From Heterodera schachtii (Eukaryota; Nematoda; Chromadorea; Rhabditida; Heteroderidae), in contig SIJG01000021.1 of the NCBI GenBank assembly GCA_023374025.1, positions 335,675 through 399,674 on the forward strand: a DNA stretch of 64,000 bases, in the 5' to 3' direction. The position numbers and the translations under genes are program-made. Below, piece after piece: positions 33,766 through 45,526 of this stretch. Positions within the stretch are counted from its first letter, which is position 1. Each line of letters starts with the position of its first letter. The notes under the pieces are model-generated. The model was not told the DNA's origin, did no database searches, and saw only the letters and a list, made by a program, of their open reading frames with translations.

Positions 33766-34790
33766 GGACGAATGAAAAGTTGATACTGATGAGCAAAGAA
33801 ACAAATTTTAATTGGGTGATGAAGCGAAGCCAAATTGGGGAGACGACGGCGGCGATTCAATGGGATGACGAAAATTCGGACAATTTGAACAATGTCAAAT
33901 TTACGCCCTTTCAGCGTGGCCTCGGGAAGTGCGCTGATCAGTCGGCGATTGGAAATATTTGGTCGACGAACATTCAAAACGCGCAAATGGAGTTTGGCGA
34001 ACCAATTCAAATTAGACGAAAAATTGGAGAGAATGGCACAAAAGAAATGCAAATTTTAAATTACGATGGAAAAGCATTGCAAATCCCTGAAAAGGTGTTG
34101 CCGAACAAAGGCATGGCATTCAGAGGCATTTCAATCGAGTAAAAACTAAATGATTTTTAACCGTCACATTTAAAATTATCTGATGTTCAGATTCATCAAC
34201 GCAATGTGTTCACTTTTCTCCGCCGTTTTCACCGTTTTTTCGCCCCATGCGACAACAAAATTTGACATTACCACGGCAAATTCTCGCATTTTGCAGTTCG
34301 TTTGGTTTTTTGTTCAATGACCTCAATTTTGTCAACATTTTGTGCTGATTGTTGTATTTTGAGTCCGTGGTCACTGAATTTTAAATATTTTAAAAAATTA
34401 TTCGCAGTTTTTTGTCAGTAAATCAAATTGATAATTTATTTGTTACTATGCGAATTTATGCATCCACTGTCGGAGCCGATTTTCGAACCATTCCTTAATT
34501 AGATAATTAATAATTCTGTCAATTTCATCATTCATTTTAAAATGCCCGACTCAACGCCAATTGAGCAATTTGAATTGGTGAACGAACTGACGAATGAAAA
34601 GTTGATACTGATGAGCAAAGAAACAATTTTTAATTGGGTGATGAAGCGAAGCCAAATTGGGGAGACGACGGCGGCGATTCAATGGGATGACGAAAATTCG
34701 GACAATTTGAACAATGTCAAATTTACGCCTTTTCGTGACATTCCATCGAGTTGGAAAATATTTTGCGTCGGTAGAAAAGTGAATGAATGA
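33766..34790 (+). pseudogene. F-box-like gene D, copy 2 (rearranged)
   Basis: The order of parts is scrambled. 33770-33915 encodes the C-terminal piece (LILMSKETNFNWVMKRSQIG to VKFTPF). It then runs in frame into a frameshifted form of the F-box core (QRGLGKCADQSAIGNIWSTN) and the downstream QIRRKIGENGTKEMQILNYD (to 34142). 34195-34290 is a piece of the next exon. 34302-34525 is the same homeobox-derived insertion as in D1. 34542-34790 is a second C-terminal piece starting MPDSTPIEQFELVNE. The junction lies at CCCTTTCAGC, shared by the two partners, suggesting unequal recombination. Confidence 0.65.
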
Positions 34791-35773
34791 ATTATTTAGA
34801 AAATGATTGAATTGGTTGATTGAGATTGGAAATGTTCATCGCTTTTATTTGTTGAATTCGCTCGTTTGTTAAAAATTGAATTCTCGACTTTTTACTCTCA
34901 AATCCGGGTTCGGGCTAGAATTGGGATGAAATGAAGAATCGAATCTCCGATTCTCTGAAAATCCTTTAAAAATCATTTCTTCCTAATAACATTTTTATTG
35001 TCCGTTAGTGGGGCCAATAAGTGCCAAAAAGGTAAAAAAAAATTGCAAATTTTTTACATGTGCTACCATTTTTTGCACAGACAATGACCATTTTTTTTGT
35101 TTTTGACTAAATTTACCGTATTTATTGCATTTGAACCCCGCCCCCCTGAATTAGATTTAGGGGGGGGGGTTGAAAAACAGAATCCCCGGGGGTTCTAATT
35201 CAGTAAATACGGTAAAAAAAATTACAAGGATAAAGGCACCACTTTCTCCGCTTTTCCTTCATTCTCATTCATTACACATTTTTTCCTGCGTTCATATGAT
35301 ATGCAAATAAAAGTCCCGACTTTTATACGCAAATGTTAAAGAGAAGATGTTTTTCCTACTAATTAAACTACTTAGACAGGAAAAAAAAATATGCATTTGA
35401 ATATTTTTGACAGCCCTGCTCATCAGCAATTTTAATTCAAATCGAGATTTGTGATTGGGAATAAGTTCGGGATAGGAAAAGCGGGACTGAAAGGCCGATT
35501 TTTTTTTTGGTTAGCTGGCTTATTGTTGATGGCATTATTGTACACTGTAAGAGTCGAGTTCTCGCATCGGCGACAAGCATCACAAAACAGATAGGACAAG
35601 CCTTTGTGATAAAGTGGCACTTTCCCAAGGGGAATTCGATATTTCGCGCCAAAAATTTCGGGATAAATAATTTTTTATCAAATATTTATTACTTAAAATA
35701 AATGTTGGACATGTCAACAAAATGGTTTTCTGTACTATGAATTTCCTTCTCGTTTATTCAGTTTTCTATGCCC
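34791..35773. other. Gene-free stretch with inverted C/G-rich repeat
   Basis: Contains an imperfect inverted repeat around 35115-35215 (ACTAAATTTACCGTATTTAT ... AATTCAGTAAATACGGTAAA) with GGGG and CCCC loops. A hAT-element right end (CGACTTTTATACGCAAATG to TTTTTCCTA, 35315-35359) and the flank shared with segment II (35400-35660) follow. Confidence 0.5.
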
Positions 35774-35850
35774 TCAAAAGTCAAAATCAGATGACAACGG
35801 TTCGTCATCCTTTCCATGGCCAACCGAACTCTGTTGGCCAGGGTTGGCAA

Positions 35851-36594
35851 TCACATGGCTTGGACTTGGCACATTTTGGTGCGCGGAAAATCCTTGAAAA
35901 TTATTTTAAACAAATATTTATTTAAAATTATTTTTTGTTTGCCTTTGCTTGGGTGTCCAACATGCACATCCGTAACAGTAATGTTCAATTCTTGACCAAT
36001 TGCTTTGATTGCTTGGCTTTCTTGCTCAAATTGTCCTTTCATGTTTTGCCATTTTGTGTCGGTGCCCGCATGACCAGCAGCAGCAGCGGCCAAGTCGAAC
36101 ATGGCACCGGCAAAGCCCAAATTGTACGGGCACTCGTCCTCATAATTGATCTCCATTTTTGCAATGTCTTAATGAGTTAATCCGATCAATATTTTTAAAT
36201 CAATTAATTTCTCTCGTAAAATTCACATCTCCCCAAAAATTTCTTTACTTATTTTCCAAATTTGTTAATTACTCTTCAGCTGCCGATCGATTTCGTCCAC
36301 AATTTGTGCTTCTCCTCCGCTTGGGCATCCGCCGCGAGAGGACAAATCACTTTTTATTCCATCCACAGTATTTTTCGCGGTTGAGCATACTGTAGATTTG
36401 TCCGCGTCAGCAGCAGAGAAAGTGTCAATGTATTTGGACATCACAGCAACCACCTGCTGACTGCCCGGACAGCACGGGAATTCTGTGGAATTTATATGCA
36501 AAATTTTGTAAATTAAATATTAAAATTTACTTGGCATTGCATTGCAACAGACTAAAAAGACCATTGAGAAGATGGAGAGCAGCAGAGAAGACAT
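35851..36594 (-). CDS. Secreted protein of unknown family, gene A copy 3
   Basis: ATG at 36594 encodes MSSLLLSIFSMVFLVCCNAM. Intron 1 is shorter than in the other copies. The second exon reads EFPCCPGSQQVVAVMSKYID through IVDEIDRQLK, and the third DECPYNLGFAGAMFDLAAAA to ELNITVTDVH. The copy is intact and differs from copy 2 by a few substitutions (for example Arg to Gly before AMFDL). Same uncertainty over the last exon. Confidence 0.75.
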
Positions 36595-38021
36595 AGCAAA
36601 AAATATTTTTATTTATTAATGAATAAAACAAATTTAATGATATTTTATTGGGTTTTTCTATGCGTTTAAATACCCCCTTTTTCTGATTTAATTAATTGAC
36701 GTGGCTGGCCTTTATTAGACAAAAACATGAAAAAATCATTTTTGCGGAAATTGCTGGTTTTCTTATAATATTCTTTCACATGAATTTTCAAAGACTTATG
36801 AAATGTAGAGAATTTTAAATAATAATATTTTGGTTTTTAAATTCTATGTTTTTCATGATATTTTTGTTTTTATTATGCGACCAAATTTTATCACCACCAA
36901 AAAGCGAGTGGCTTAAAACCGCAAAGCGGGCTAATTGCGTTTCATACAACATTAAGAAATAATAATTATCAATTTCAATAAATTTAATATATCCCTGGAT
37001 TAACAAACAACCGTAACCAACCCCTAATTTATAAAAGTAATTTATAAATTATTCAAAGGGCACACCTTGATGGTGATCGAGCCATTTCCGTGATTGCCAC
37101 ATTGTTAAGCCACCCATCTTCTTTCTTTTTTTCTTTTTTTTTACAAATTAACTGTAATGCAACTGGGTGCGCCACCAATCTGACCGGGCTGAACCCCGGA
37201 CCTAAAATTTTTATTTTATAAATTTTCGGCCGAGAAATGGCTTTTTTTCTTTCAGAAGCGTTTTTCTCGAAAAAATGTTAATGGTAGTTGGGTTTTTTTT
37301 TCCAATTTTTGGATGGTCATTTTGCCGAAGACTTGGTAATTTTTTCGTCCATAACCTAAACCCACACAAATGTGCAGTGTTTCCCCATTTAGACAGTGCT
37401 GGGAATGGGAATTATGAGTCAGTAAAAAATGATGGTTTGCCCCTAATCGGTTATGCCTTGGACTTTTTTTATAATAAATAAACGGAAAAATGACGAACTA
37501 ATCCCTATTAATTGGGTCTGAATTTTCCTTTTTTACTAAGATTCCACAAATTTAATCCGTAGCCAATTAAGCTCCATGGCCTAATTCAGGAACAAATTGT
37601 AAATTGGTTTTGTTGCATTTGGAAATTTTTTGCCGGTTTTTGTGGCACACATTTCCATTCTCTCATTCTCATCCGAGGCCTTATGTAGTCAACAAAAAAT
37701 GATTGTTTTACCCCAACAAAATGCCTTTTTTTCGAAAATAAATAAATGGAAAATAATTACCTGCCATAAATAGATGCTTATCATCAATAATGGATCATGA
37801 AATATGAAACTACACCAGGCCAAACAATAAATTATTAAATTTAAACCAAATTTTATTGTAAAGCAATGAGAAGATTCCAAATTGATCGTTTACAAAAATT
37901 AATTAATGCTTAAGTAAGAAATTAATGAGTAATAATCGAAGATTCCATCGTTAATTAGCAAATTCCATTTTAATTGTCTTAATCATCAATGGCTCTCAAA
38001 ACACTTCTCAATTTGCGCCAT
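36595..38021. other. Intergenic stretch between A3 and B3
   Basis: Starts and ends with sequence shared with segments I and II. The middle part (36850-37740) is unique to this segment and contains no exon I can support. Confidence 0.45.
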
Positions 38022-38325
38022 TTATTTCTTCTCATTTTTGTCTCTTTTGACTTTGTTGGCCAATGCGCATTTTGCTGAACGCACTTTTTTGACGAATTTG
38101 ACGACGGCAAAAAAAATAATAACTAACCGGAAAAGTGATGGCACGCCAAAACAGACGACGGCACTTGGCACGGCCACGAACGGCACTGACCGAAGTGCAA
38201 CCGACAGAAGTAATGTCAATGGCATTGGCATTCGGCTGAGACTGCGGCACCGTTTGGTGGACAATCCGTTGGCCACATTCAACACAAACTTTGGCACCGG
38301 CAACAGCAGTGTTTTGTTTCAGCAT
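38022..38325 (-). pseudogene. Gene B copy 3 (intron acceptor deleted)
   Basis: The first exon is intact (MLKQNTAVAGAKVCVECGQR to RRLFWRAITFPV). The intron is cut short: after the donor, the sequence jumps into the second exon without the TTTTTCAG acceptor and the first codons seen in copy 1. The Lys-rich end survives. Either a truncated product is made or the copy is dead. Confidence 0.55.
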
Positions 38326-38339
38326 CTTTAAAATTAATT

Positions 38340-41145
38340 TAATTTGAAACAAATATTAAATTCATATTAAAAATTGCCATTAATGACTGATGCTCTTTAT
38401 TATTATGTCTGCTGTATTTTGCCTGTGCGTTTTTGAACCACATCTAAAAAATAAATAAATTTAAATTTGAAAATTAAAATAATTTAAATTATCAATTGAA
38501 ATCCCTCCCCAATTACTTTGATTTGCTCCTCCGTAAGGTCCGTTTCCTTGGCCAATTCTTTGATCATAAAAATGTCCGGGAAATGGTTCTCCACAAACGC
38601 ATTTTTTCAATTTGCGCAATTGATAATGTTTAAATTCTGTTCGTTGTCGCTTAAAATTCATTCACAATAAATATAAATAACACAAAAAAATAAACTCATT
38701 AAAAAAAGAAAGATTAATTACATTTAAATATTAATTTTGAAGTCCTCCCCAATTACATGGGCTGTTTGTTTCATTTACATTATTAGAACATGGGCTAGGA
38801 TTTTTAGGTGCTAAATCAAAAAACTATCAACAAAAAATAGGTTAAAATTTAAAAATCCTAGCCCTGTTAATAACTCTTTAAAAAAATAAATTCCACATAA
38901 ACATATAACTACCGGTATCTTGTTCAATGCTTCTCCAATTTTTTGCCCCTGTGAAATCCGTCCGTGAAACCTTTCCTAAAATGATTTAGATATTTTATTT
39001 TTTAATTATTTGAATTTTTTTTTTGTCAACCTTACCTCAACTTGCTTCTCCGTAAGGCTTGTTTCTGTTGCCAATTGTGCGCAATCAGAAGCATTTGGGC
39101 ATTTCGTCGTGCCAAATTTGAGTTCCAATTTGTCCAATTGGTCGGCTGATAAGTTTTGTTTTTGTGCCTTTAAAATTATTATTAAAAAAATATTTGAAAT
39201 AATAAATAATTGTGTCTAAGATGAATGAAAGCCAATAAATCCCTGTCCAAGCCCCGACTCTTGAACAAAGGAAACTTCGGGAATGACAAAAATCCACTGC
39301 CTGCGCCGATATTCGAACCATTCCTTAATTAGACATTAATTAATTAAATAAATATATTAAAAAATATATTTTTTCGTTGGGTCTTTTGAAATTTCTCACT
39401 TTCACTTGCGTTTCCGTAAGGCCAATTTCCTTGGCCATTTTTTCATTTCTTTTCTCAAATTCGCGTTCCAATTTGTCCAAATGATCAGCCGAAAAGTTTT
39501 GTTGTTGAGCCTTTAAAATTATCATTTAAAATATTTAAATAACTTTACTCTCTTTTCCCTCATTACTCTTTTTTGTTGCCTTTTTTTGGCCTCTTCCCGA
39601 TTGTTTTTTGATCGTCGTTTGTAATATTCCTAAATTTAAATTTTCATAAAATTTAAAAAATTTAATTTTTTAATTCCTTCAATCATCAGCCCTTTTACTT
39701 TGTCTTTAACTTCTGCTTTTGCATTTTGTCCTTCTTTCATTGCTTTTTGCACAGCATCAGAAATTTTATCATAAATTGGTGGTAATTTGGCATTTTGTAG
39801 GTCACTAAATTAAAGAATTATCATTCAATAAAATTTCGTATAAAGCATTAAAATTGCTTAAAAAATATTCGTTTTAAAAACTAAAAAATCGCATGCTTTG
39901 GCAAAAATAGACAAAATTAATTAACCATTTCATGTATTTCCATTTCCATTGCGAGCGTCGTTCATTGAACCACTCCTAAGAAGAAGAAAAAAATGTAATG
40001 CCCCAATTAGGGTAATTAAATGACCAAAAGCTATGATACAACTTGTCCTAAGGATTTGATAAAAATGGATTTAAATGATTATTTTAGATTTAATATTAAT
40101 TAATTAATTGTTTTTATTATTTCTGTGATATGATAATTCGAATGTGTTCAATTACTTCATCTTTAGCATTTTCTTCTGCATTTTGTTCGTCTTCAATAAC
40201 TTTTTGAATTGCTGCCACAATTTTAGCATCAATCGGTTCACTGTTTTTATTTATTAGTTTCCATTCTAAGCGCCGTTTTTCAAACCATTCCTAAAAAAGT
40301 ATTAATTTAAAAATTATTTTTAAAATAAATTACTTCGACTTGGTTGTCTGTAATGCCAATTTCCATGGCATATTCTTTCATATCACCGACACTCAGGTAT
40401 TTCTGTACCACAAATATTTCTTCCAATTTGTCCAATTGAGCGGCCGAAATGTTTTGTCGCTTTGCCTTATAATTAAATGATTTAACTTTTAAAACTGTTT
40501 AAAAAACATTAGAAAAAAATTGAAATTAAAAATATGTGAAGCCAGAGAAAACATTTTTGGATACAAAAATTTAAAATTGTTTGTCCGGCAATAGCAAAAA
40601 GATTTACTCAAAAATTTTTTCTAATTTTTTGACTAATTTTGTTTGAAAATGAACAAAATTTTCATAAATCTCCCAATTTACATTATATTTTTGTAGTGCG
40701 TTTTCATTCTCTTCAATATCGCATTGAGCATCCAAAAATAGACGGAAATAAAATTTCCAAACTGTGCGGCGTCGTTCGAACCATTGCTAATTAAAATTTA
40801 GAATTAAAATTATTATTTATTTTTAAATTTGAATCCTCCTACTTCGATTTGCTTCTCCGTAAGCCCAGTTTCCTTGGCCAATTGTGCATGAGCAGAAGCA
40901 CTTGGGCACATTGTTTTCGAAAATTCATTTTCCAATTTAATCAATTGGTCGGCTGAATAGTTTTGTTGTTGCAACTTTAAAATTTAAATTAATTAAAAAA
41001 GGAATTTTAAAATAATAAGTGTTTTTAAAAATTGGCCAAAATTTTTACTTTTACATATTATAATTAATTATTTATTTATAATATAAATTCCACTTACAAA
41101 ATCAAAAATTGCACGATTTATGTCCCGTAGCAAATTAAAGTCCAT
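38340..41145 (-). CDS. Multi-homeodomain gene C, copy 3
   Basis: Starts MDFNLLRDINRAIFDF at 41145. Helix 1-2 exons: NYSADQLIKLENEF (about 40975), NISAAQLDKLEEIF (about 40455), NFSADHLDKLEREF (about 39510), NLSADQLDKLELKF (about 39160), then the final RTEFKHYQLRKLK unit (about 38640, with a one-base insertion). Helix 3 segments: WFERRRTVWKF, WFEKRRLEW, WFNERRSQW, EYYKRRSKNNR, WFEYRRRQW, RFHGRISQG, WFKNAQAKY. The first unit is better preserved than in copy 1 (WFERRR against CFDDQR). After WFEYRRRQW a deletion has removed the Gln-rich linker and fused the helix to former intron sequence. An 85-bp inverted-repeat insertion lies at 38790-38865. The deletion and frameshift suggest partial decay. 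Confidence 0.68.
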
Positions 41146-41790
41146 CGCTAAATTCAAGGAATAAATTATAAAATTAGTTTCAAAAATATGCCAATTCCAT
41201 CTCCTCCTCATCATTTAAAAATGTGACTCATTTCCGTCCATAATTAAGCACAAAATGTGCAGTGTCTTCTCATCATTTGGACAGTGCTGCTGGGAATGGG
41301 CATTAATCACAACAGAAAATTATTGGTTTGACCCCAAAACGGCGGCGGATGGGACGCCGTCCTCTAATGAGAGACACTTTTTTATAATGGATTCCAACGC
41401 CAAAAAAGAAGCTAAAAATACCGTACAAATTTGGTGCTGGGTCGTTACGGTTGAAAGTTGTTGGGAAAAGCGCGCTGCGAAAAAACATTACTATTAGAGA
41501 TCGGCCTTTTGAAAAAAAGCTTGGACCTGGACCTGGATTTCCAAATTGACCTGGACATGGATTTCCTGGACATAAATCCAGGAAAACCCAGGTCCAGGAA
41601 ACATCCAGGCCTGGATCCAGGTCCAGCAGGTCGATCTCTATTAACTATACATTGAGTACATTTATATCGGCATTAACAATTATATTTATCCAATGATCCT
41701 ATAATCTACACGAGTATCTTTATTAGTATTAAATATGGATTAATTTTTCAGATTGCCTATTTAAAATTTTGTTTAATTACCATCAAAAAA
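41146..41790. other. Divergent promoter region between C3 and D3
   Basis: Equivalent to 27550-28339. It contains the shared sequence CAACAGAAAATTATTGGTTT (41310) and the CCTGG-word element. Confidence 0.5.
41495..41640. mobile_element. Short hAT-type word element, word CCTGGACCTGG
   Basis: Starts TAGAGATCGGCCTTTTG and ends CAGGTCGATCTCTA; the interior is almost entirely CCTGG and CCAGG words. Flanks ATTACTAT and TTAACTAT are imperfect duplicates. Same insertion as 28056-28173. Confidence 0.75.
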
Positions 41791-42969
41791 ATGTCTGACA
41801 ATCCAAAAGACGCGGAAAAACAAATGGAAAAAGCGATGTAACAATTCAAATTTGAATTCCCATGGTAATCACTTTGCTTTTCCGTTTTAAGCTTCATCTG
41901 TGCCGACTGTTGGCTCAATGTTTTCGATTTGCTGCCGCCCTTTCAGCTTGGCCTCGGAATTGCATTGATCAGCCACCGATTGGACTATTTGGTCGACGAA
42001 CATTTCAAAACGCGCAAATGGAGTTTGGCGAACCCAATTCAAATTCGACAAAAAATTGGAGAGAATGGCACAAAAGAAATGGAAATTTTAAATTACGATG
42101 GAAAAGCATTGCCAATCCCTGAAAATGTGTTGCCGAACAAAGGCATGGCATTCAGAGGCATTTCAATCACGTAAAAACTAACTGATTTTTAACCGTCACA
42201 TTTAACTGATCGATGTTTAGCTTCATCAAGCGCAATGTGTTCACTTTTCTCCGCCGTTTTCACCGTTTTTTCGCCCCATGCACAACAAAATTTGACATTA
42301 CCACGGCAAATGCTCGCATTTTGGAGTTCGTTGTGCTCAACATTTGGCCAATGTTCAATGAAACCATTCGCCTGGATAGAGTTGAAATCCACCGCTTTTC
42401 ATCGAATCCGCCAATTTGCCCCGTCCATTCTCCGCAATTGTCCGTGTCTTCAAACTGTCCTTTTCCATCACCGCAACTTTTTGCCCGAATTTCCGCCCGA
42501 TGACAGTGCCAATGCGTCGGATGGCCAAGCGGTGGCCAAATGGCTGTTCTCGCCTCATCCCAACAAATTGCCAAAATATCTCATATGCTTTGTGAATTCA
42601 GCGGTGAAACAACAATTTTTGACAAATGTGGCACAAATCAAAGCGGTGATTTATCTAATTTAATTCATTTTTTTGACTATTTTTTGTCTTTTTTTTTGTT
42701 TTTAGTTTTTTTCCATTGCTTCTTCTCCCGTTGCTTTCGTCATTTCATTTAACTTTACGTCGTCCTCTTCGCCTTCTTCCGTTGTGCCATTTGAACTGAT
42801 CAACGAATTGACTGGAGAGAAATTGACACTGTCACAATTTTCTGGAAATTTTCAGCTCATTTGTTGTCCAATAAAACCGGGAAAGGCGATGAATGAAGAA
42901 CTTCGGACTGATCGACTGAAGAACCAAATTGAGATTTGGATCGGAAATTCCGCATTTGACAAAAGGTGA
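41791..42969 (+). pseudogene. F-box-like gene D, copy 3 (full length, one frame break)
   Basis: MSDNPKDAEKQMEKA at 41791, intron to about 41889, then FICADCWLNVFDLLPPFQLG through MAFRGISIT. A second intron (about 42170-42221) leads to FIKRNVFTFLRRFHRFFAPC, FDITTANARILEFVVLNIWP and, after a one-base frame break near 42390, FHRIRQFAPSILRNCPCLQT, DDSANASDGQAVAKWLFSPH and PKYLICFVNSAVKQQF. The last exon (about 42708) reads SIASSPVAFVISFNF, VVPFELINELTGEKLTL and ends IGNSAFDKR. As I remember it, this matches the order of an F-box-like family expanded in Globodera. The frame break may be a sequencing error; otherwise the copy is complete. Confidence 0.68.
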
Positions 42970-44048
42970 ACAATTTTAAATTTCGCAATTAAAGAAAATT
43001 TGTTTTTGAAGTCTTCTCAACGCTTCTTCTGTCGGGCCGAGTGGTGATCAGAAACAGCAGAAAATGAATTGATTGATTGATCGATATGTGATCTAAATGT
43101 TGGGCAATCATCAAGAATTGGTGTCCCGAGGAAAAAAAATGTTAAAAATTTGGCAGGCGTTTTTTCTAGGCTTAAAGAAATACGCTGACTACTATGAATC
43201 TGAGCTCAAATTTTTGTAGATTTATTGATTTTGTCTATGTTTTCATCAAGTACTTGACTTTTTGCCATCAATCCTTAAATAAGAGATCATATACCTATGT
43301 CGTTTTTGAACCAAAAATGTTAAATTCGAAAAATTTGGACTTTCGACTTTTTGTTCGAGTTCGGGTCCGGGGTTCAAAATTGGCAGAAATGGATACCGGA
43401 CTCGTGATCAGTGACATCGAAAATACAAGGAACTTCTTTTTATGAAATTAAAATCTTTACTGATGCATTTTCCACTGACACATTTTCCGGGCGCCAACAC
43501 CTTGAAATGTATTTGATTTGCTATTGTGCGGGCGAAAATGATAAAAATGAGATTTTTTGGAATCTTTATGCAAAAAAACATTTGATTTTTCCAATTTTGA
43601 ACACATATTTTGGCATTTTTTGGGGTTTTTAGCACATAAAAATCCCATCCCTAGTAATTAACAGTATAAACAACAAAATTCATTTAGGCATGAAAATATT
43701 ATGAAGTTTTAACCTAATATTAAATTCAAATTCTATTATTACACAACTGAATTAAAAATGGTTCGTAATTATGTACTAACAAATAAGTAATTTCCCCTTT
43801 TTCTGTGTGTTTTTGGGCTGGGTTTATTAAATTATTTAAAAAAGTAAAAAAATTTCAAAAAAATGTGAATCCATCTTAAAAATTTTAAATGTTTATTTAA
43901 TGATTTATTGATTTCATCGTATTCAAATAAAAAATGTATTTTTTCCTTCTAATGTAAGAATTACAAAGAAAAAAAAATTTGCTGCTATCAAGCTAAAATA
44001 ATTATTTATTTGCGAAAATTCGGTTTTAATTTAATTTCAATTTTTATA
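42970..44048. other. Gene-free stretch with an interspersed repeat
   Basis: 43330-43400 carries the repeat TCGAGTTCGGGTCCGGGGTT, also seen at 14190, 57690 (minus) and 58020. The right end of an element, AAATCCCATCCCTA followed by GTAATTAAC, is at 43640-43662. Sequence upstream of the next gene (43720-44000) is duplicated at 50350-50610. Confidence 0.5.
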
Positions 44049-45191
44049 ATGCATCAATTTATTTTTTGTATTATTTTTCCGTTATTTTTTGCAATTTCAT
44101 TTGGCGCAATTGGCAATGAATTTAATTGTTTCCGTGAAATTGTCGCGGGATTAATCCAAGGCACAAAGGAACGAATTGAAAAGCGCGAAACGAAAATGAA
44201 TAAAAGCTCAAAATGCTCAATAGTCCCGATCGATTTTAAGTCATTCAAAGAAAAAATATAATAAATTTTAATTAATTTTAATTAAATTTTGCATTTTTCA
44301 GAGACGTCCAAAAAAAATTTGAAACATTTTTGAACGGAGAAAAAAGCAAAGCATTTGAAAGCGTAAAAAGGGCAATGAAAAAGGCGAAAAATGTATTGAT
44401 GGCCAACCCGAAATATGCCAAAGAAGTGATCGAAAAAATTGACAAAATGATCGAAGAAAGCCAAGCGACCGATCAGCGAATTGACGGGCTCAAAAATCTT
44501 ATCGAAGAGCACAAAAATTCGTCAATTCGTCTGACCGAATTGAAAGACAAAGAAAAGTGAGTACAATAATAAAACAATTAATTAATTAAATATTATATTA
44601 AATAGTATGTATATTATTTTATGATGATGCATTTGGAGGAAAGAGCAAAGCAAAGGCCAATTGACGACTCGCGGGGGGCAATTAACCCCCGTCCCATCAA
44701 AATAAAATTAAAATTAAGAGAAAACCCATAATCATCTTAAGTTTTGATTTAGCTTAGACGACATTCCCGAAATTGGGCACGAAAATAATGAAATTAATAA
44801 ATTCGACATTTTGTTGCAATGGGAGGAAAGTGAGAGCAAAAAGATAATCAGTGAACTGTTCAATGAAATCAGAAACTTCTCCAGGGAATTGGCTAATGAA
44901 TTTGCCGGGTTAAAGTTCAGAGCGATTAATTTAATGTACTGTCTGACGGATTTGCTTAAACAGCCAAAATATTTGGTGGACAATTGCGCATTGCTTGACT
45001 TGGCCAGGCAATTGTTGGAGGAACAAAATGAGACGGAAAATCAGAAGGCACTGATTTTGAAAATCGAAAAGCGTGTCGAACATTTGTCCGTTATTGCGCG
45101 ACTTGGCATTTTGAACAACGAGGGACTGAACCAAAACGGCACCCAGCAACAGAAGAAGAACGCTATTAGAAAGTTTTTATTTGGCAAATGA
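44049..45191 (+). CDS. Secreted helical protein of unknown family, 294 residues
   Basis: Exons 44049-44239, 44302-44556 and 44753-45191; GT-AG introns, phases join, 885 nt in total. Starts MHQFIFCIIFPLFFAISFGA, a signal peptide. The rest is hydrophilic and helical with many Lys and Glu: FREIVAGLIQGTKERIEKRE, SKAFESVKRAMKKAKNVLM, DKMIEESQATDQRIDGLKNL, then LLQWEESESKKIISELFNEI and YCLTDLLKQPKYLVDNCALL. Coiled-coil or helical-bundle structure is likely. No family recognised. The start is fixed by the signal peptide; an upstream in-frame start at 44010 would place extra residues before it. A truncated copy of its upstream region and exon 1 lies at 50350-50722. Confidence 0.82.
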
Positions 45192-45526
45192 CTAGTTAGA
45201 CATTGTACATCAGCAGGGATTGAACGTTTTGTGTTTCGCGTTTTGTATTTTCATAGTTTTTAGAGCATTTCATATTGGTGTTTCGCATTTTTTGAAAAAT
45301 ATATATATATATCAAAACTTTCTTTAATTTTTTAAAATTTTATTGAAAAAATTAAAGAATTAAAAAATAAGTCAGCTTTCCAAAAAAATTGAGCATGTTT
45401 TGAGCCTTTAGCACTCTGTTTGAATGTCATAATTAATTAGTCATCTAACCAATCGAATCGCAAAAAATGCCATTTGTGTCATTTTATTTGGCCGACACCC
45501 AAACTGCTGCTGCTTGATGGCCGTGG
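45192..45526. other. Short gene-free stretch
   Basis: AT-rich 3' flank of the secreted gene and upstream region of the next gene; nothing recognised apart from a short (AT)n run at 45300. Confidence 0.4.

Noticed and set aside
42260..42574. Minus-strand 104-codon frame
   Set aside because: Shadow of F-box-like gene D copy 3, whose plus-strand exons match the other copies.
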